In this document: one piece after another, positions 25,476 to 35,286 of the stretch
Layout of the letters: the number at the start of each line of letters is the position of its first letter
How positions within the stretch are numbered: position 1 is the stretch's first letter
DNA from: Candidatus Gastranaerophilales bacterium
Lineage (GTDB): Bacteria > Cyanobacteriota > Vampirovibrionia > Gastranaerophilales > Gastranaerophilaceae
Direction: 5' to 3'
DNA length: 64,000 bases
Assembly (NCBI GenBank): GCA_944323655.1
Contig: CALUTL010000001.1
Location: forward strand, 248,001 to 312,000
Program-made: the position numbers and the translations under genes
Notes under the pieces: model-generated
Database searches by the model: none
Seen by the model: only the letters and a program-made list of their open reading frames with translations
What the model was told of the DNA's origin: nothing

Positions 25476-28400
25476 TTATATTTGATTATTTCCGCCCAGA
25501 GTTAATTTTTGATCTTCTTCAAGCATTAAGTTCAAATAAAGAAGTCTGTTTGCTGTTGATTGATCAAGATTTACAAACTCTGCACCGGCTCTTCTGTCTG
25601 ATGCTGTAACTACTTTTACATCCGCATCTATATCTAAATCACCGTATTTGATATGAACCGGAACAATATCACCGACTTTAAGTGCATTGCTGTGAGTCAA
25701 AGCAACACCGCCTCTTGAAATATCAACAAGTGATGAAACCGTCGGAACACTTTCAAATACTACAGGATTCGGATTGTGTGCGACACGGAATCTTATATAT
25801 TGACGCTTGTCGATGATATTGACGTCATCAGCAATTATTTTTTTCCAAGTACGCTTAGCATCATCCCTTGTTACAGGCAAATCATCATCGTCGTCGTCAT
25901 CGCCTACCGGCGGATCTGGTTGATCGTCGTCATCATCGTCACCTACCGGAGGATCCGGCTGATCGTCATCATCGTCACCTACCGGAGGATCCGGCTGATC
26001 GTCATCATCGTCGTCGCCTACCGGCGGATCCGGTTGATCGTCATCATCGTCGTCACCTACCGGCGGATCCGGTTGATCGTCGTCATCGTCGTCACCTACC
26101 GGCGGATCCGGTTGATCGTCGTCATCATCGTCACCTACCGGCGGATCCGGTTGATCGTCGTCATCATCGTCACCTACCGGAGGATCCGGCTGATCGTCGT
26201 CATCGTCGTCACCTACCGGCGGATCCGGTTGATCATCGTCGTCGTCATCGTCACCTACCGGCGGATCTGGTTGATCGTCATCATCATCGTCACCAGGTTC
26301 AGGAACAATTAAGTGATCATCATCATCGTCATCATCGCCGTACCAAGGTTCATCTTCCTGAACACTGCCGCCTGTATAATAGTTACGTTCTTCTTCCTGT
26401 CTGCCGATTGATGTTACATCATCTTCTCTTACTGCATTTACTCTGATAGTCGGGCCATTTCCGCTCATATCAGTCATTGCAGTTCTGTCATCATATACCC
26501 AGTAAGTTTTTCCGTCTTCGTTTCTGTCTTTGCCCATATAGAAACGGTAACCGCCTGCATATACATTATCACCGGTTAAGACAATCTTTGCATTATCATC
26601 AACTTTTCCGTTTTTGATGATTATATGAGAATCTGCCCAGTGACTGTGAACTCCGTCTACAAGTCCTGCATCATCTACCCTTGTGTTCGGGTTAATATCT
26701 AAAGCTTTTACTATTACCGTATCTGGAGCATTGTTTCCGTTTGGTCCAAAGTAATCTTCCGGAGTATAAGGAACTGTACCTAAATTATCTATTACAAATT
26801 CCGCACCTCGTGTTACAAGGTTAAGTTCTTTGTCTGCTGTTACTTCTCTTATGTATGTGTTTCCTGAAAATTCTGCATTTATCGAACCTTCTCTTGAAAT
26901 CATTGTGCATACATTTGTATCATATTTGTCGTCCTGACCTTTGATATTAATATCATTTATTGCAAGTACATCCATTCCATACTCTGCATTCGGCTGATAT
27001 GTAAGATTATCCAAATCATAACCTTCCATATTAAACTTGCCGGCTGTCTGGTTGAATGTTAGCTTGTTATCTGCTTCACCAATTTTGTCACTTGCTATTA
27101 ATGCAATGCCTTTACCTTCAATATTTGCTTTTGAAGAATCCGTTGAAGCATTCAGAATTGAATATCCTTTGTTATTTTCATCAAAATCTGCGGTTGTTAA
27201 GATAACTTTGCCGTCTGCTTTTACCTGGTCAATATTTAAATCAGAATTTTTACCCGCAATATTGATTACCAAATCATCAGTTAAAGCATCTTGGGTTGTC
27301 GTTGCAGTGATTGCACCGTCGGAAGTTACATTAATTGATTTTGTGAAATCTCTTGAATCAGGGCCTACACCGATACATGCTGATCCGCAATTTCCATCAT
27401 CAAGACCGATTGTGCCATCTGTTGCACTCATATTCAACAATGCTGAGTTTTCAATGTTTATTAAAGTCTTGTTAACTCCGTAGTTAAGAATGCTTCCGTT
27501 GTTTACCGCTATCTTAACATCTCCGCCGGAGGTTATATATTTGTCATTATTTGTTTCATCACCAATTACTACATTTGAATCTTTGTTATTTACAGTAAGT
27601 CCGTTAGTTTTTGTTAAGCCTGCAAATTTAATACCGTCTTTGCCGCTGTTTTCAATGTATGTGCTTGATGAATTGTTAATTCTGCCTGTCGAAGTCAGAT
27701 TAACTCCGCCTTTTCCGGTATTTACAATTTTCAAAGAATTCGGTGTGTTCTTTGCGTAATTTTGGTTAATCTTTCCGTCTACAACAATTCCTTTTTCGCC
27801 ATTGTTGTAAATATAAGTATGATCTATATTCTTGGAATTTATGTTACCTGTTTCTGTTACGTGAATTCCTGATACAGCATTGTCATTTTTAATTGTTAAT
27901 CCTGCATCTCCGTAAATATCACCTAAATACGGATCGCCGCTTGTTATGTTGCCTGCTATTTTAATTCCGCCGTCACCAAAGTTTGTTATTGCTGATTCTT
28001 CTTCTGTAACTCCATTTATATTAGCGGTTTCATTAATATTAATTCCGCCTTTTCCGGCATTTACAATATTATAGTGATTGTTATAAGAATTAATCGTTCC
28101 GTCTATATCCATTGAAGCAACACTGTCATTACTTATATTGATTTCCGGAGTATGGTTGTATTTTATGTCACCATCACCGCTGTCAACTTCTACTTTTACA
28201 TCGGTAATTGTTCCGTTCTTGTCTATGTGAAGCCCGCCTTCACCTCTGTTTGAAATATTCATCTTGCCGTTTTCAGAATCTATATTACCGTCAATGTAAA
28301 GTTTGTTGCCTGAGTTTGAAATATTTATATAGTTGTTTTCTACTGATTTGTGATTAATGTCGGCACTTGTATTAATATTCAAATTACCGTTAGAATTGAT

Positions 28401-31115
28401 AATATCAGCATTGCCTTTGCTATCTACTCTGCCGGATATATTCATTCCGTAAATGCCGCTATTATCTATCAATAGCTGACCTTCACTATCAACAAAAGCT
28501 CCTTTGTTAATATTTAAGCCATCTCCGGTATTTTTGATCGCAAGAAGCTTGTCATTATTTGAAATTTTGCCGTTTATATTTACAAAACCGTTAGAATTGT
28601 TAAATTCGGCATTTCCTTTTGTATTTGATGCAACACCGTTGATTGTCAAACCGCCTTCACCGCTGTTTGATACATACATATTGCCGTTATCATTTGTAAT
28701 TGCGGCATTCTTGTCTACAAAAATTCCGTCAGCACCTGTGTTTAGCATATTTAAATTGCCGTCTTTGTTAAATATTGATGCACCGTCATTTACGCTTATG
28801 CCTGTACCGGTGTTATCTAACTTCAGGTCTCCGCCTTCATTTTTTACGTTACCGTTTACGGTCATACCGCCTTGGGTATTTGTATATGTTGAATTACCGC
28901 CAATGTTTGATGCAAGTCCGTTGATTGTAAAACCGCCTTCGCCATTGTTTGTCGCAAGCAAATCTCCGTTTGTATTTGTCATACTACCGTCTACAATGAA
29001 TCCGCCGGCTTCATTAATATAGGTTGAATTACCGTTTTCATTTGATGATTTTCCGCTTATTGAAATTCCGTTTTTACCTTTATTAGTTACGCTTAAATCA
29101 CCGTTTTTATTTAGAATGTTTCCTGCAACATTTATGCCGCCTGCTTCATTTGTGTAAATTGAATCTCCATTGATATTTGTTATATCTCCGAATAAATTCA
29201 TGCCAGCATCGCCGCTGTTATATACGTTCAAGTTGCCAAGATTTTCTTCTGTGTTTTCGTTTGTTACTGTTCCGTTCTTTTCTAATAATATGCCATCAGC
29301 ACCTGTGTTTAAGATGTCTAAGTTGCCGTTCTTATTAGATACCAATGCGCCGTCGTTTATGCTGATTCCGGTGCCGCTGTTATCTAATTTGAGGTTGCCC
29401 CCTTCATTTTTTACGTTACCGTTTACGGTCATTGCGCCTTGGGTATTTGTATATGTTGAATTACCGCCAATGTTTGATGCAAGTCCGTTGATTGTAAAAC
29501 CGCCTTCGCCATTGTTTGTCGCAAGCAAATCTCCGTTTGTATTTGTCATACTACCGTCTACAATGAATCCGCCGGCTTCATTAATATAGGTTGAATTACC
29601 ATCGGTATTCAAAACTGAACCGCCTACTGAAATTCCGCCCAAACCGCTGTTTGTTACTATTGTATTACCTGTTTCGTTATTTACTGTTGCACCTTGAGCT
29701 ATTTGGATTCCGTCAACTCCGGTGTTCAACATTTCCAAGTTGCCGCCCTGGTTTGAAATATCAGCATCATAGTTTACATCGATGCCTGTCCCTGTATTAT
29801 CAAACTTGAGGTTGCCGCCTTCGTTATTTACTTTACCGTTTACGGTCAAAGCACCGGCTTCGTTAGTATAAGTTGAATTGCCGCCGATGTTTGTTACTGT
29901 TCCGTTAACAGTTGTTCCGCCTTCGCCTCTGTTTATAACTTCTATGTCTCCGCCTTTATTTGTAATCGGAGCACCGTCCAAGATAATACCTTCTTGACCG
30001 TAATTATCCATCAAAAGGTTTCCGGTTTTGTTTTCTATGGAACCTTTGATGTTAATGCCTTTTGTGCCTCTGTTTTTTAGCTCAATATTTCCGTTTTCAT
30101 TTTTCATTGAGCCTGATTGAGCAAGGTAAATACCGTTTGCACTATCTGCTATTATATTTCCGTTTTTGTTTTGAACATCACCAGAAATGTCTATTGAACC
30201 TTGAGTTGTCTGCATCAGAACATTGCCATTCGGATTTTTAATATCTCCGTCTGCTACTATTCCTTTTGAACCCATACTTGTAAGTTCTATGTTACCTTTT
30301 CCAAAATTCTTTAAGGTTGAACCTTCTGCAAGATTTATTCCGTCATTACCTGAATAAGCTGTAATTTTTATATTTCCGCTGTCACTTGCAAAGCTGTTGC
30401 CTGCCTTCATATTGTCTGTATTTACTAGACTATTAAACAAAACATCCGCTTGGCTGTGCGTTGTAAGTACATCTTTATTATTACCGACACCAGCAATTAT
30501 GGAATTATTAATATCCACACCTGCGGCTCTTATATCTACTAAATCTCTTGAGATAACCTTACCGTCAATAGTTACGGTACCTGTACCCTGTGTATATAAA
30601 TCAGTTGTATCTGCTCCTAAAGGCCCTTTTATATCATAATCAGATTTGAATTTGTTATAGTTGTTCTGCTCCGGAGTTAAAACTGTTAATGATCCTACAT
30701 TCAATACTCCTGACGCGCCTACTACCATGCCGTTAGGAGAAACAAAAATCGCGTGGCCGTTATAAAAATTGCCGTCTCGCATTGTATTTACTAAACCATT
30801 GATATCAATCTTGTTATCTACCAAGTTTACAAATGTTTTAATATCTTTTGGGTCTTTTGAACCATAATATTTGAAAATCAAATTGGCTATTTCACCTTTG
30901 TTAAGCTGAAACTCTTCATATAGCCTGAACCCTATATCTCCGTTAATTACAGACGGATCAATGTTATAAATCTTATTACCGTCAGCACCTATTTCCGGAG
31001 CTATTCCGGTTATCATGCCCGCCTGCGCATTGTTGTATAAAGATTGCTGTGCAACCATACATAATGCTAGTGCAGAAAGTACAATCCTCATTTTCCCAGC
31101 TTTTTCTTGAGCCAT
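25476..31115 (-). CDS. Giant filamentous adhesin with Asp-rich repeat and C-terminal PilZ-like domain
   Basis: About 1879 residues. A signal peptide occupies about residues 1-33 (MAQEKAGKMRIVLSALALC, then NAQAG). A hemagglutinin-type N-terminal domain follows to about 200 (NIDPSVINGDIGFRLYEEF, GHAIFVSPNGMVVGASGVLN). Many short beta-helix repeats with phrases such as GNSTYTNEAGG and NKNGNLDILNTGADGI come next. An Asp-run/QPDPPVG tandem repeat lies at about 1590-1745. The last 110 residues look like PilZ (RQYIRFRV giving RxxxR, then DISRGG giving DxSxxG), a domain that normally binds cyclic di-GMP in the cytoplasm. I prefer the ATG at 31113-31115, with AAAGGA upstream, over an earlier TTG. Surface adhesion is inferred from family resemblance. 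Confidence 0.85.
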   Translation of the reverse strand: MAQEKAGKMRIVLSALALCMVAQQSLYNNAQAGMITGIAPEIGADGNKIYNIDPSVINGDIGFRLYEEFQLNKGEIANLIFKYYGSKDPKDIKTFVNLVDNKIDINGLVNTMRDGNFYNGHAIFVSPNGMVVGASGVLNVGSLTVLTPEQNNYNKFKSDYDIKGPLGADTTDLYTQGTGTVTIDGKVISRDLVDIRAAGVDINNSIIAGVGNNKDVLTTHSQADVLFNSLVNTDNMKAGNSFASDSGNIKITAYSGNDGINLAEGSTLKNFGKGNIELTSMGSKGIVADGDIKNPNGNVLMQTTQGSIDISGDVQNKNGNIIADSANGIYLAQSGSMKNENGNIELKNRGTKGINIKGSIENKTGNLLMDNYGQEGIILDGAPITNKGGDIEVINRGEGGTTVNGTVTNIGGNSTYTNEAGALTVNGKVNNEGGNLKFDNTGTGIDVNYDADISNQGGNLEMLNTGVDGIQIAQGATVNNETGNTIVTNSGLGGISVGGSVLNTDGNSTYINEAGGFIVDGSMTNTNGDLLATNNGEGGFTINGLASNIGGNSTYTNTQGAMTVNGNVKNEGGNLKLDNSGTGISINDGALVSNKNGNLDILNTGADGILLEKNGTVTNENTEENLGNLNVYNSGDAGMNLFGDITNINGDSIYTNEAGGINVAGNILNKNGDLSVTNKGKNGISISGKSSNENGNSTYINEAGGFIVDGSMTNTNGDLLATNNGEGGFTINGLASNIGGNSTYTNTQGGMTVNGNVKNEGGDLKLDNTGTGISVNDGASIFNKDGNLNMLNTGADGIFVDKNAAITNDNGNMYVSNSGEGGLTINGVASNTKGNAEFNNSNGFVNINGKISNNDKLLAIKNTGDGLNINKGAFVDSEGQLLIDNSGIYGMNISGRVDSKGNADIINSNGNLNINTSADINHKSVENNYINISNSGNKLYIDGNIDSENGKMNISNRGEGGLHIDKNGTITDVKVEVDSGDGDIKYNHTPEINISNDSVASMDIDGTINSYNNHYNIVNAGKGGININETANINGVTEEESAITNFGDGGIKIAGNITSGDPYLGDIYGDAGLTIKNDNAVSGIHVTETGNINSKNIDHTYIYNNGEKGIVVDGKINQNYAKNTPNSLKIVNTGKGGVNLTSTGRINNSSSTYIENSGKDGIKFAGLTKTNGLTVNNKDSNVVIGDETNNDKYITSGGDVKIAVNNGSILNYGVNKTLINIENSALLNMSATDGTIGLDDGNCGSACIGVGPDSRDFTKSINVTSDGAITATTTQDALTDDLVINIAGKNSDLNIDQVKADGKVILTTADFDENNKGYSILNASTDSSKANIEGKGIALIASDKIGEADNKLTFNQTAGKFNMEGYDLDNLTYQPNAEYGMDVLAINDINIKGQDDKYDTNVCTMISREGSINAEFSGNTYIREVTADKELNLVTRGAEFVIDNLGTVPYTPEDYFGPNGNNAPDTVIVKALDINPNTRVDDAGLVDGVHSHWADSHIIIKNGKVDDNAKIVLTGDNVYAGGYRFYMGKDRNEDGKTYWVYDDRTAMTDMSGNGPTIRVNAVREDDVTSIGRQEEERNYYTGGSVQEDEPWYGDDDDDDDHLIVPEPGDDDDDDQPDPPVGDDDDDDDQPDPPVGDDDDDDQPDPPVGDDDDDDQPDPPVGDDDDDDQPDPPVGDDDDDDQPDPPVGDDDDDDQPDPPVGDDDDDDQPDPPVGDDDDDQPDPPVGDDDDDDQPDPPVGDDDDDDDLPVTRDDAKRTWKKIIADDVNIIDKRQYIRFRVAHNPNPVVFESVPTVSSLVDISRGGVALTHSNALKVGDIVPVHIKYGDLDIDADVKVVTASDRRAGAEFVNLDQSTANRLLYLNLMLEEDQKLTLGGNNQI
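25880..26335 (-). repeat. In-frame tandem repeat encoding Asp runs and QPDPPVG
   Basis: Ten copies of a unit near 36-45 bases encode QPDPPVG followed by four to seven Asp. Copies differ by whole Asp codons and by GAT/GAC choice, so the array can change length without breaking the frame. The high GC and purine-pyrimidine regularity also create long open frames on the other strand, which are not genes. Confidence 0.9.
28871..29033 (-). repeat. Internal duplication in the adhesin gene, copy 1
   Basis: This 163-base stretch appears identical to 29438-29600, 567 bases away (189 codons). Flanking sequence is also similar. It shows recent in-frame duplication of adhesin repeat modules. Confidence 0.85.
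29438..29600 (-). repeat. Internal duplication in the adhesin gene, copy 2
   Basis: This is the partner of 28871-29033. The identity stops at 29600, where the following repeat module differs. Confidence 0.85.
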
Positions 31116-31318
31116 GATTTTATTTCCTTTCAATTTTTCCCTAACTGAATTTATTATCCGATTATCTGGTAAAATCCTGTCATATTATATTAACAGGCTG
31201 ATTTTTATTTTTCTATTCTTTGTTACTTTATATTACGACTTTTCGGACATTAAATGCATATTTATATAAAAAAGTGAAGATTTTTTTTATTGCTACTTTG
31301 TTAATTTTTATTAAGTTT

Positions 31319-32770
31319 CTATGATACAGGACTTTTTATTATGCTCTTGCATACCAACCAATACACCCAGTAGAATATAATTAAAAGTAATGACATCTGA
31401 ATTATACCGGCAATCTCGGTGTTTTTAAATACCACATACAAAAGCCCCGCAGGTACAAATGCAAATAACATTCTTATCACAGTTTTCATCGGAAAATAAA
31501 TCCCCAAATTCGGAATTCTGATTGTCGCACTTAAAAAGAAATATACAAAATTTGCACTTAATGTCGCTATCCCTGCTCCTTCTAAACCCATTTTCGGAAT
31601 TAAAACTATGTTCGCAGCTATCCCGACAACTCCTGAAATTAGTTTCAAAATAAAATCTATATATGTTTTATTTGCTAAATGATACTGTAACGTCGTATAA
31701 TCTGATAATGCCATAAATAAACACCCAAAAGAAAAATATGGGATAAGTCTGTATGCTTGAGAAAATTTTGTATTTGCAAATAAATTTACAAAATCAGGCG
31801 CATAAACTGATACTACCGTAATTACAGGAAGTGATATCACCAAAAAATATCCTGTAAACCTCGTAACTATCGGTCTTACATCCTGCTTTTCCTCAAACAT
31901 ATTAAAAATTCTCGGAATTGCAGCTACTGTAATTATTGAAAAAACCGTCATGAAAAGCGGCAGTGTCAGACCGTAAGCGACTCCTACCAGTCCTACATCT
32001 TTAAAACCGCTGATGCTGTTCATTATAAATTTATTACTCTGATTTATTACCCAAGCACTTAATGATGTCGCCGCTATTGGTATTCCGTACTGAAACATCG
32101 GCAATAAAATTTTTAATTGCAAATTAGGCTTTCTGAAATACTTTAAAATCCCGCTCTGGTAAATCAGCAAAATGTCTATTAATGAAATTGAAATCCCCAT
32201 ACCTAAAAGAAGCGATAATGCTCCAAGATGGAAAAACTTCACAATCAAAACCGATAAACCCATGGTTAAAATCTGGTTTATTATGGTGGAAAACGTAAAT
32301 GCAACCGATTTCAACTGAGCCCTTAAAAGCTGGAACAACAAAGCTCGTATTGCAACAGGAATTATCAGAAACAAAATACAAAAGAAATATTTCGGCTGAA
32401 TATTAAAAAAGTCGTAAAAATTGCCTCTAAAAACATACGCAAAAACAAACATCGTACAGATGTTAAAGGTCAAAATCGTAACTAACATCGAAAGATACTT
32501 CGGCAATTCGTCAGCTAACTGAAATGAACGAAAAAATCTTAAACCCGAAAGTCCGACCCAATCCGAAAATATTATGCATAAAAATGATAAAAATGCGATT
32601 GATAAAGAATAAAGCCCGTATTCTTCAGGAAGAAGAATATTCGTATAAACCGGCACAATTAAAGCATTACCTAGCATTCCGCATAATTTCGAGGGCGAAT
32701 ATTTTACTATATCCTTGAATATAGCATTCAATTGCTCTTTATCTACCGGTTGGTCTTCCGCAAACTTCAT
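31319..32770 (-). CDS. Polysaccharide/lipid-linked oligosaccharide flippase (MVF/Wzx-like)
   Basis: The 483-residue protein is almost entirely membrane helices (about 12-14). It opens with a soluble stretch and KYSPSKLCGMLGNALIVPVYTNILLPEEYGLYSLSIAF, a pattern typical of O-antigen and teichoic-acid flippases. Such proteins move undecaprenyl-linked sugars across the inner membrane. No glycan operon is nearby, so the substrate is unknown. The ATG at 32768-32770 is preferred over the in-frame TTG directly before it. The 13823 glycosyltransferase could belong to the same pathway, but this is speculation. Confidence 0.85.
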   Translation of the reverse strand: MKFAEDQPVDKEQLNAIFKDIVKYSPSKLCGMLGNALIVPVYTNILLPEEYGLYSLSIAFLSFLCIIFSDWVGLSGLRFFRSFQLADELPKYLSMLVTILTFNICTMFVFAYVFRGNFYDFFNIQPKYFFCILFLIIPVAIRALLFQLLRAQLKSVAFTFSTIINQILTMGLSVLIVKFFHLGALSLLLGMGISISLIDILLIYQSGILKYFRKPNLQLKILLPMFQYGIPIAATSLSAWVINQSNKFIMNSISGFKDVGLVGVAYGLTLPLFMTVFSIITVAAIPRIFNMFEEKQDVRPIVTRFTGYFLVISLPVITVVSVYAPDFVNLFANTKFSQAYRLIPYFSFGCLFMALSDYTTLQYHLANKTYIDFILKLISGVVGIAANIVLIPKMGLEGAGIATLSANFVYFFLSATIRIPNLGIYFPMKTVIRMLFAFVPAGLLYVVFKNTEIAGIIQMSLLLIIFYWVYWLVCKSIIKSPVS

Positions 32771-32868
32771 CAAAAAATTCCATATAAACTAAAACTAAGT
32801 TTATATTACTATAAAATTTACTTTTATGCTATAGGGAAATAGCAAAAAAAATTGTGTCGGGATTTTAT

Positions 32869-33156
32869 ATGAATATTATGAAAATAAATAATTTAGATAC
32901 CTCAAAATTTATGGTAACAAGGAAATACAAACGCGCTAAAATTGCAAGAAATATGGCAATACTCGCTTCCGGAGTAAACCTTAAAATCGGAATTAACAAC
33001 GCTATGTCACATATGTTTGTTAATACGCTGATTTCATACGGTTGTACTTGTTTTTGTGCAAATATTGCACGTGATTGCCATATGGCTGTAAAGGCACTAA
33101 AACCTGCCTACCAGAGTATTGTTAAAAGAGCAAAGCTTATTTACAAACATAAGTAA
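32869..33156 (+). CDS. Small basic hypothetical protein
   Basis: The 95-residue protein starts at an ATG with GGGA about eight bases upstream. It is basic, with Lys/Arg-rich ends and a central stretch with three Cys (ISYGCTCFCANIARDC) that is mildly hydrophobic. No signal peptide. It stands alone between the flippase and rimO on opposite strands. No family recognised. Confidence 0.5.
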   Translation: MNIMKINNLDTSKFMVTRKYKRAKIARNMAILASGVNLKIGINNAMSHMFVNTLISYGCTCFCANIARDCHMAVKALKPAYQSIVKRAKLIYKHK

Positions 33157-33170
33157 TTTAACCGATTTGA

Positions 33171-34481
33171 TTAAACAATTTTACCGAACAAATCGTATTC
33201 ATCAGCTTTTTCAATCAAAACTTGTTCTATATCACCGGGAACTACAGGATTTTCGCTGTTTGCGTAAACAAGTCCGTCTATTTCCGGTGCGTCTGCGTAT
33301 GATCTCATAATAACAACCCCGTCGTCCGTGAATCCTTCTACTATGCAAGGAATCTCTCTTCCGATTTTTGCCTGATTATTTTCATAAGAAATCTTCTGCT
33401 GAAGTGCCATTAACTTTTTAAAGCGCTGATGTTTAATTTTCTTTGGAACTTGATCTTGCATATCGTATGAAGTTGTGTTCTTTTCCCGCGAATATTCAAA
33501 AACTCCCATTCTGTCAAACCGCATTTTTTCTACAAACTTATATAAATGCTCAAATTGTTCGTCAGTTTCGCCCGGGTAACCTACGATAAATGCTGTTCTT
33601 ATCGCTACATTCGGAATTTTATCCCGAAGCTTTTTAATTAAAACCTCATAATCAAAATCAGGTCTGCGCATTGCTTTTAAAATTTCAGAATCCGAATGCT
33701 GAAGCGGTAAATCTATATATTTTACGACTTTATCAAGTTTTGCTATCGCTTCAATCAACTCATCATTCATCTGCGAAGGATAAGCATACATTATTCTTAT
33801 CCACCCCAAACCGTCTATTTTATTTAGTTCTTCAAGAAGCTTTGCAAGTGAAGGTTTTCCGTAAATATCCACCCCGTAGCTTGTAGTATCCTGAGCTATA
33901 AGGTCAATTTCCGTAACCCCTTTTTTAACAAGATTTTTAGCTTCCTCTATTATATTTTCAATTGTTCTTGAATGATATGCGCCTCTTAACTGAGGGATTA
34001 TGCAATAGCCGCAATGATAATTACAGCCGTCTGCTATTTTTATATATGAGCTTGCGCCCATTGTTATCTGCTGACGCTCTATCTCTTCAGGATAAATATA
34101 CTCCGGCTTTTCTGAAATTTTTTCTATATATTCATCAGTTTTTGTATCCGCAATTTTTTCAACAATTTCTACTATCTCGCTAAAATCCGATGTCCCAAGC
34201 ATTGCACTTATTTCCGGAATCGCTTTTTTTAATTCTGCTTTATGTTTTTGCGGCAAACAACCGGTCACTATTACCTTTTTCCCGTCATTTACCATCTGCA
34301 AAATCGACTGAACCGACTCTTTTTCGGCATCATGAATAAAGGAACAAGTGTTTACTATTACTATATCTGCATCCTTGTCGTCAAGTGTAATCTCATGACC
34401 TTTTTCACTCAAAAGCCCCAGCATAAGCTCCGAATCAACCAAGTTCTTCGCACATCCGTGATTTACCAATGCAACTTTCAT
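33171..34481 (-). CDS. rimO: Ribosomal protein S12 methylthiotransferase RimO
   Basis: The 436-residue protein is a radical-SAM methylthiotransferase that modifies an Asp of ribosomal protein S12. The N-terminal domain has cluster ligands Cys10, Cys46 and Cys75. The radical-SAM motif CxxxCxxC is Cys153, Cys157 and Cys160. A TRAM domain closes the protein (VEGFTDDGVVIMRSYADAPEIDGLVY). The phrase RSYADAPEIDGLVY separates RimO from the tRNA enzyme MiaB. AGAGGT precedes the ATG. Confidence 0.96.
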   Translation of the reverse strand: MKVALVNHGCAKNLVDSELMLGLLSEKGHEITLDDKDADIVIVNTCSFIHDAEKESVQSILQMVNDGKKVIVTGCLPQKHKAELKKAIPEISAMLGTSDFSEIVEIVEKIADTKTDEYIEKISEKPEYIYPEEIERQQITMGASSYIKIADGCNYHCGYCIIPQLRGAYHSRTIENIIEEAKNLVKKGVTEIDLIAQDTTSYGVDIYGKPSLAKLLEELNKIDGLGWIRIMYAYPSQMNDELIEAIAKLDKVVKYIDLPLQHSDSEILKAMRRPDFDYEVLIKKLRDKIPNVAIRTAFIVGYPGETDEQFEHLYKFVEKMRFDRMGVFEYSREKNTTSYDMQDQVPKKIKHQRFKKLMALQQKISYENNQAKIGREIPCIVEGFTDDGVVIMRSYADAPEIDGLVYANSENPVVPGDIEQVLIEKADEYDLFGKIV

Positions 34482-34575
34482 TCGACACCTCTTTTTTGAT
34501 TACAAATTTAGTCTAGCATGAATAATATTTTTTGTAATTATCCTAAACTACTAAGATGTCTTATTTTATTTTTTA

Positions 34576-35193
34576 CTATTCCTCTGAAACTACGGTTTTG
34601 CCGTCTTCTGCATAATGAATTTCTTTTGAATCGTCACCGTCTTGAATAACCTCGGATTCTTTTGTCCCGTCTCCACGATATACAGTTACTTTCGGCTTTG
34701 AAAACATTCCGCCGTTATCGTATTCTATACGGCGTTCCAGATTTCCGCCCTCATTATACTCTAAAATTCTTATTGTATGACCGTTTTTATACTCAGTAAT
34801 CTGCTCTGTTGTTCCGTCGCTGCGGTGCTTTGTTTCTTTTTTTACATTGCCTTTCCTATCATATTCATAACTCTCGGAACCCATTAGATTTCCAACTGCG
34901 TCATAATATATTTTACCGACTTCTTTGCCGTTTTTTGTTTGTGTTATTAACATGCCGCCGCCAGGTAAGTCTGTTCTTTTTTCCTCAACTTTGTCTTCAT
35001 CACCTTTTAATATATCCTCAAGTGTGACTTTATCTAAATTTTCATCTGATTTATGCTTTTCAAAATATTCATCTATTTTCGCATTTATCTTTTTTATTGA
35101 ATCCTGCTCTGCTGGTGATAGTTTATTCCATTGCTGTACAAGTTTTGCCTTGTCTATACTTTGCGGCATTCCTGAGTTAATTTCGTTTGACAT
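34576..35193 (-). CDS. Hypothetical protein with YD-like beta repeats
   Basis: The 205-residue protein has a helical, acidic N-terminal third and a beta-repeat C-terminal part. Units follow the pattern Y-x-x-x-G-N/D-x5-E-Y (IYYDAVGNLMGSESYEYDRKGNVKKETKH; TEYKNGHTIRILEYNEGGNLERRIEY). Similar strands appear in the middle of the metalloprotease at 43364-45274. No signal peptide. GAGGAGA precedes the ATG. Such repeats occur in secreted toxins and scaffold proteins, but no function can be assigned. Confidence 0.65.
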   Translation of the reverse strand: MSNEINSGMPQSIDKAKLVQQWNKLSPAEQDSIKKINAKIDEYFEKHKSDENLDKVTLEDILKGDEDKVEEKRTDLPGGGMLITQTKNGKEVGKIYYDAVGNLMGSESYEYDRKGNVKKETKHRSDGTTEQITEYKNGHTIRILEYNEGGNLERRIEYDNGGMFSKPKVTVYRGDGTKESEVIQDGDDSKEIHYAEDGKTVVSEE

Positions 35194-35286
35194 CTTTGTC
35201 TCCTCGTAAATCTTTTGACTATTATTTCATAAAAAATTCATCTTCCGAATTTCATAATTCAGATTTTTTAGTTTTTCTTAAAATTC

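Noticed and set aside
25880..26335. Possible CRISPR array
   Set aside because: The units are in frame with the adhesin, lack unique spacers and encode a regular peptide repeat.
25776..26446. Two long plus-strand frames opposite the Asp-rich repeat of the adhesin
   Set aside because: They are caused by the regular repeat on the other strand, have no binding site and encode low-complexity strings.
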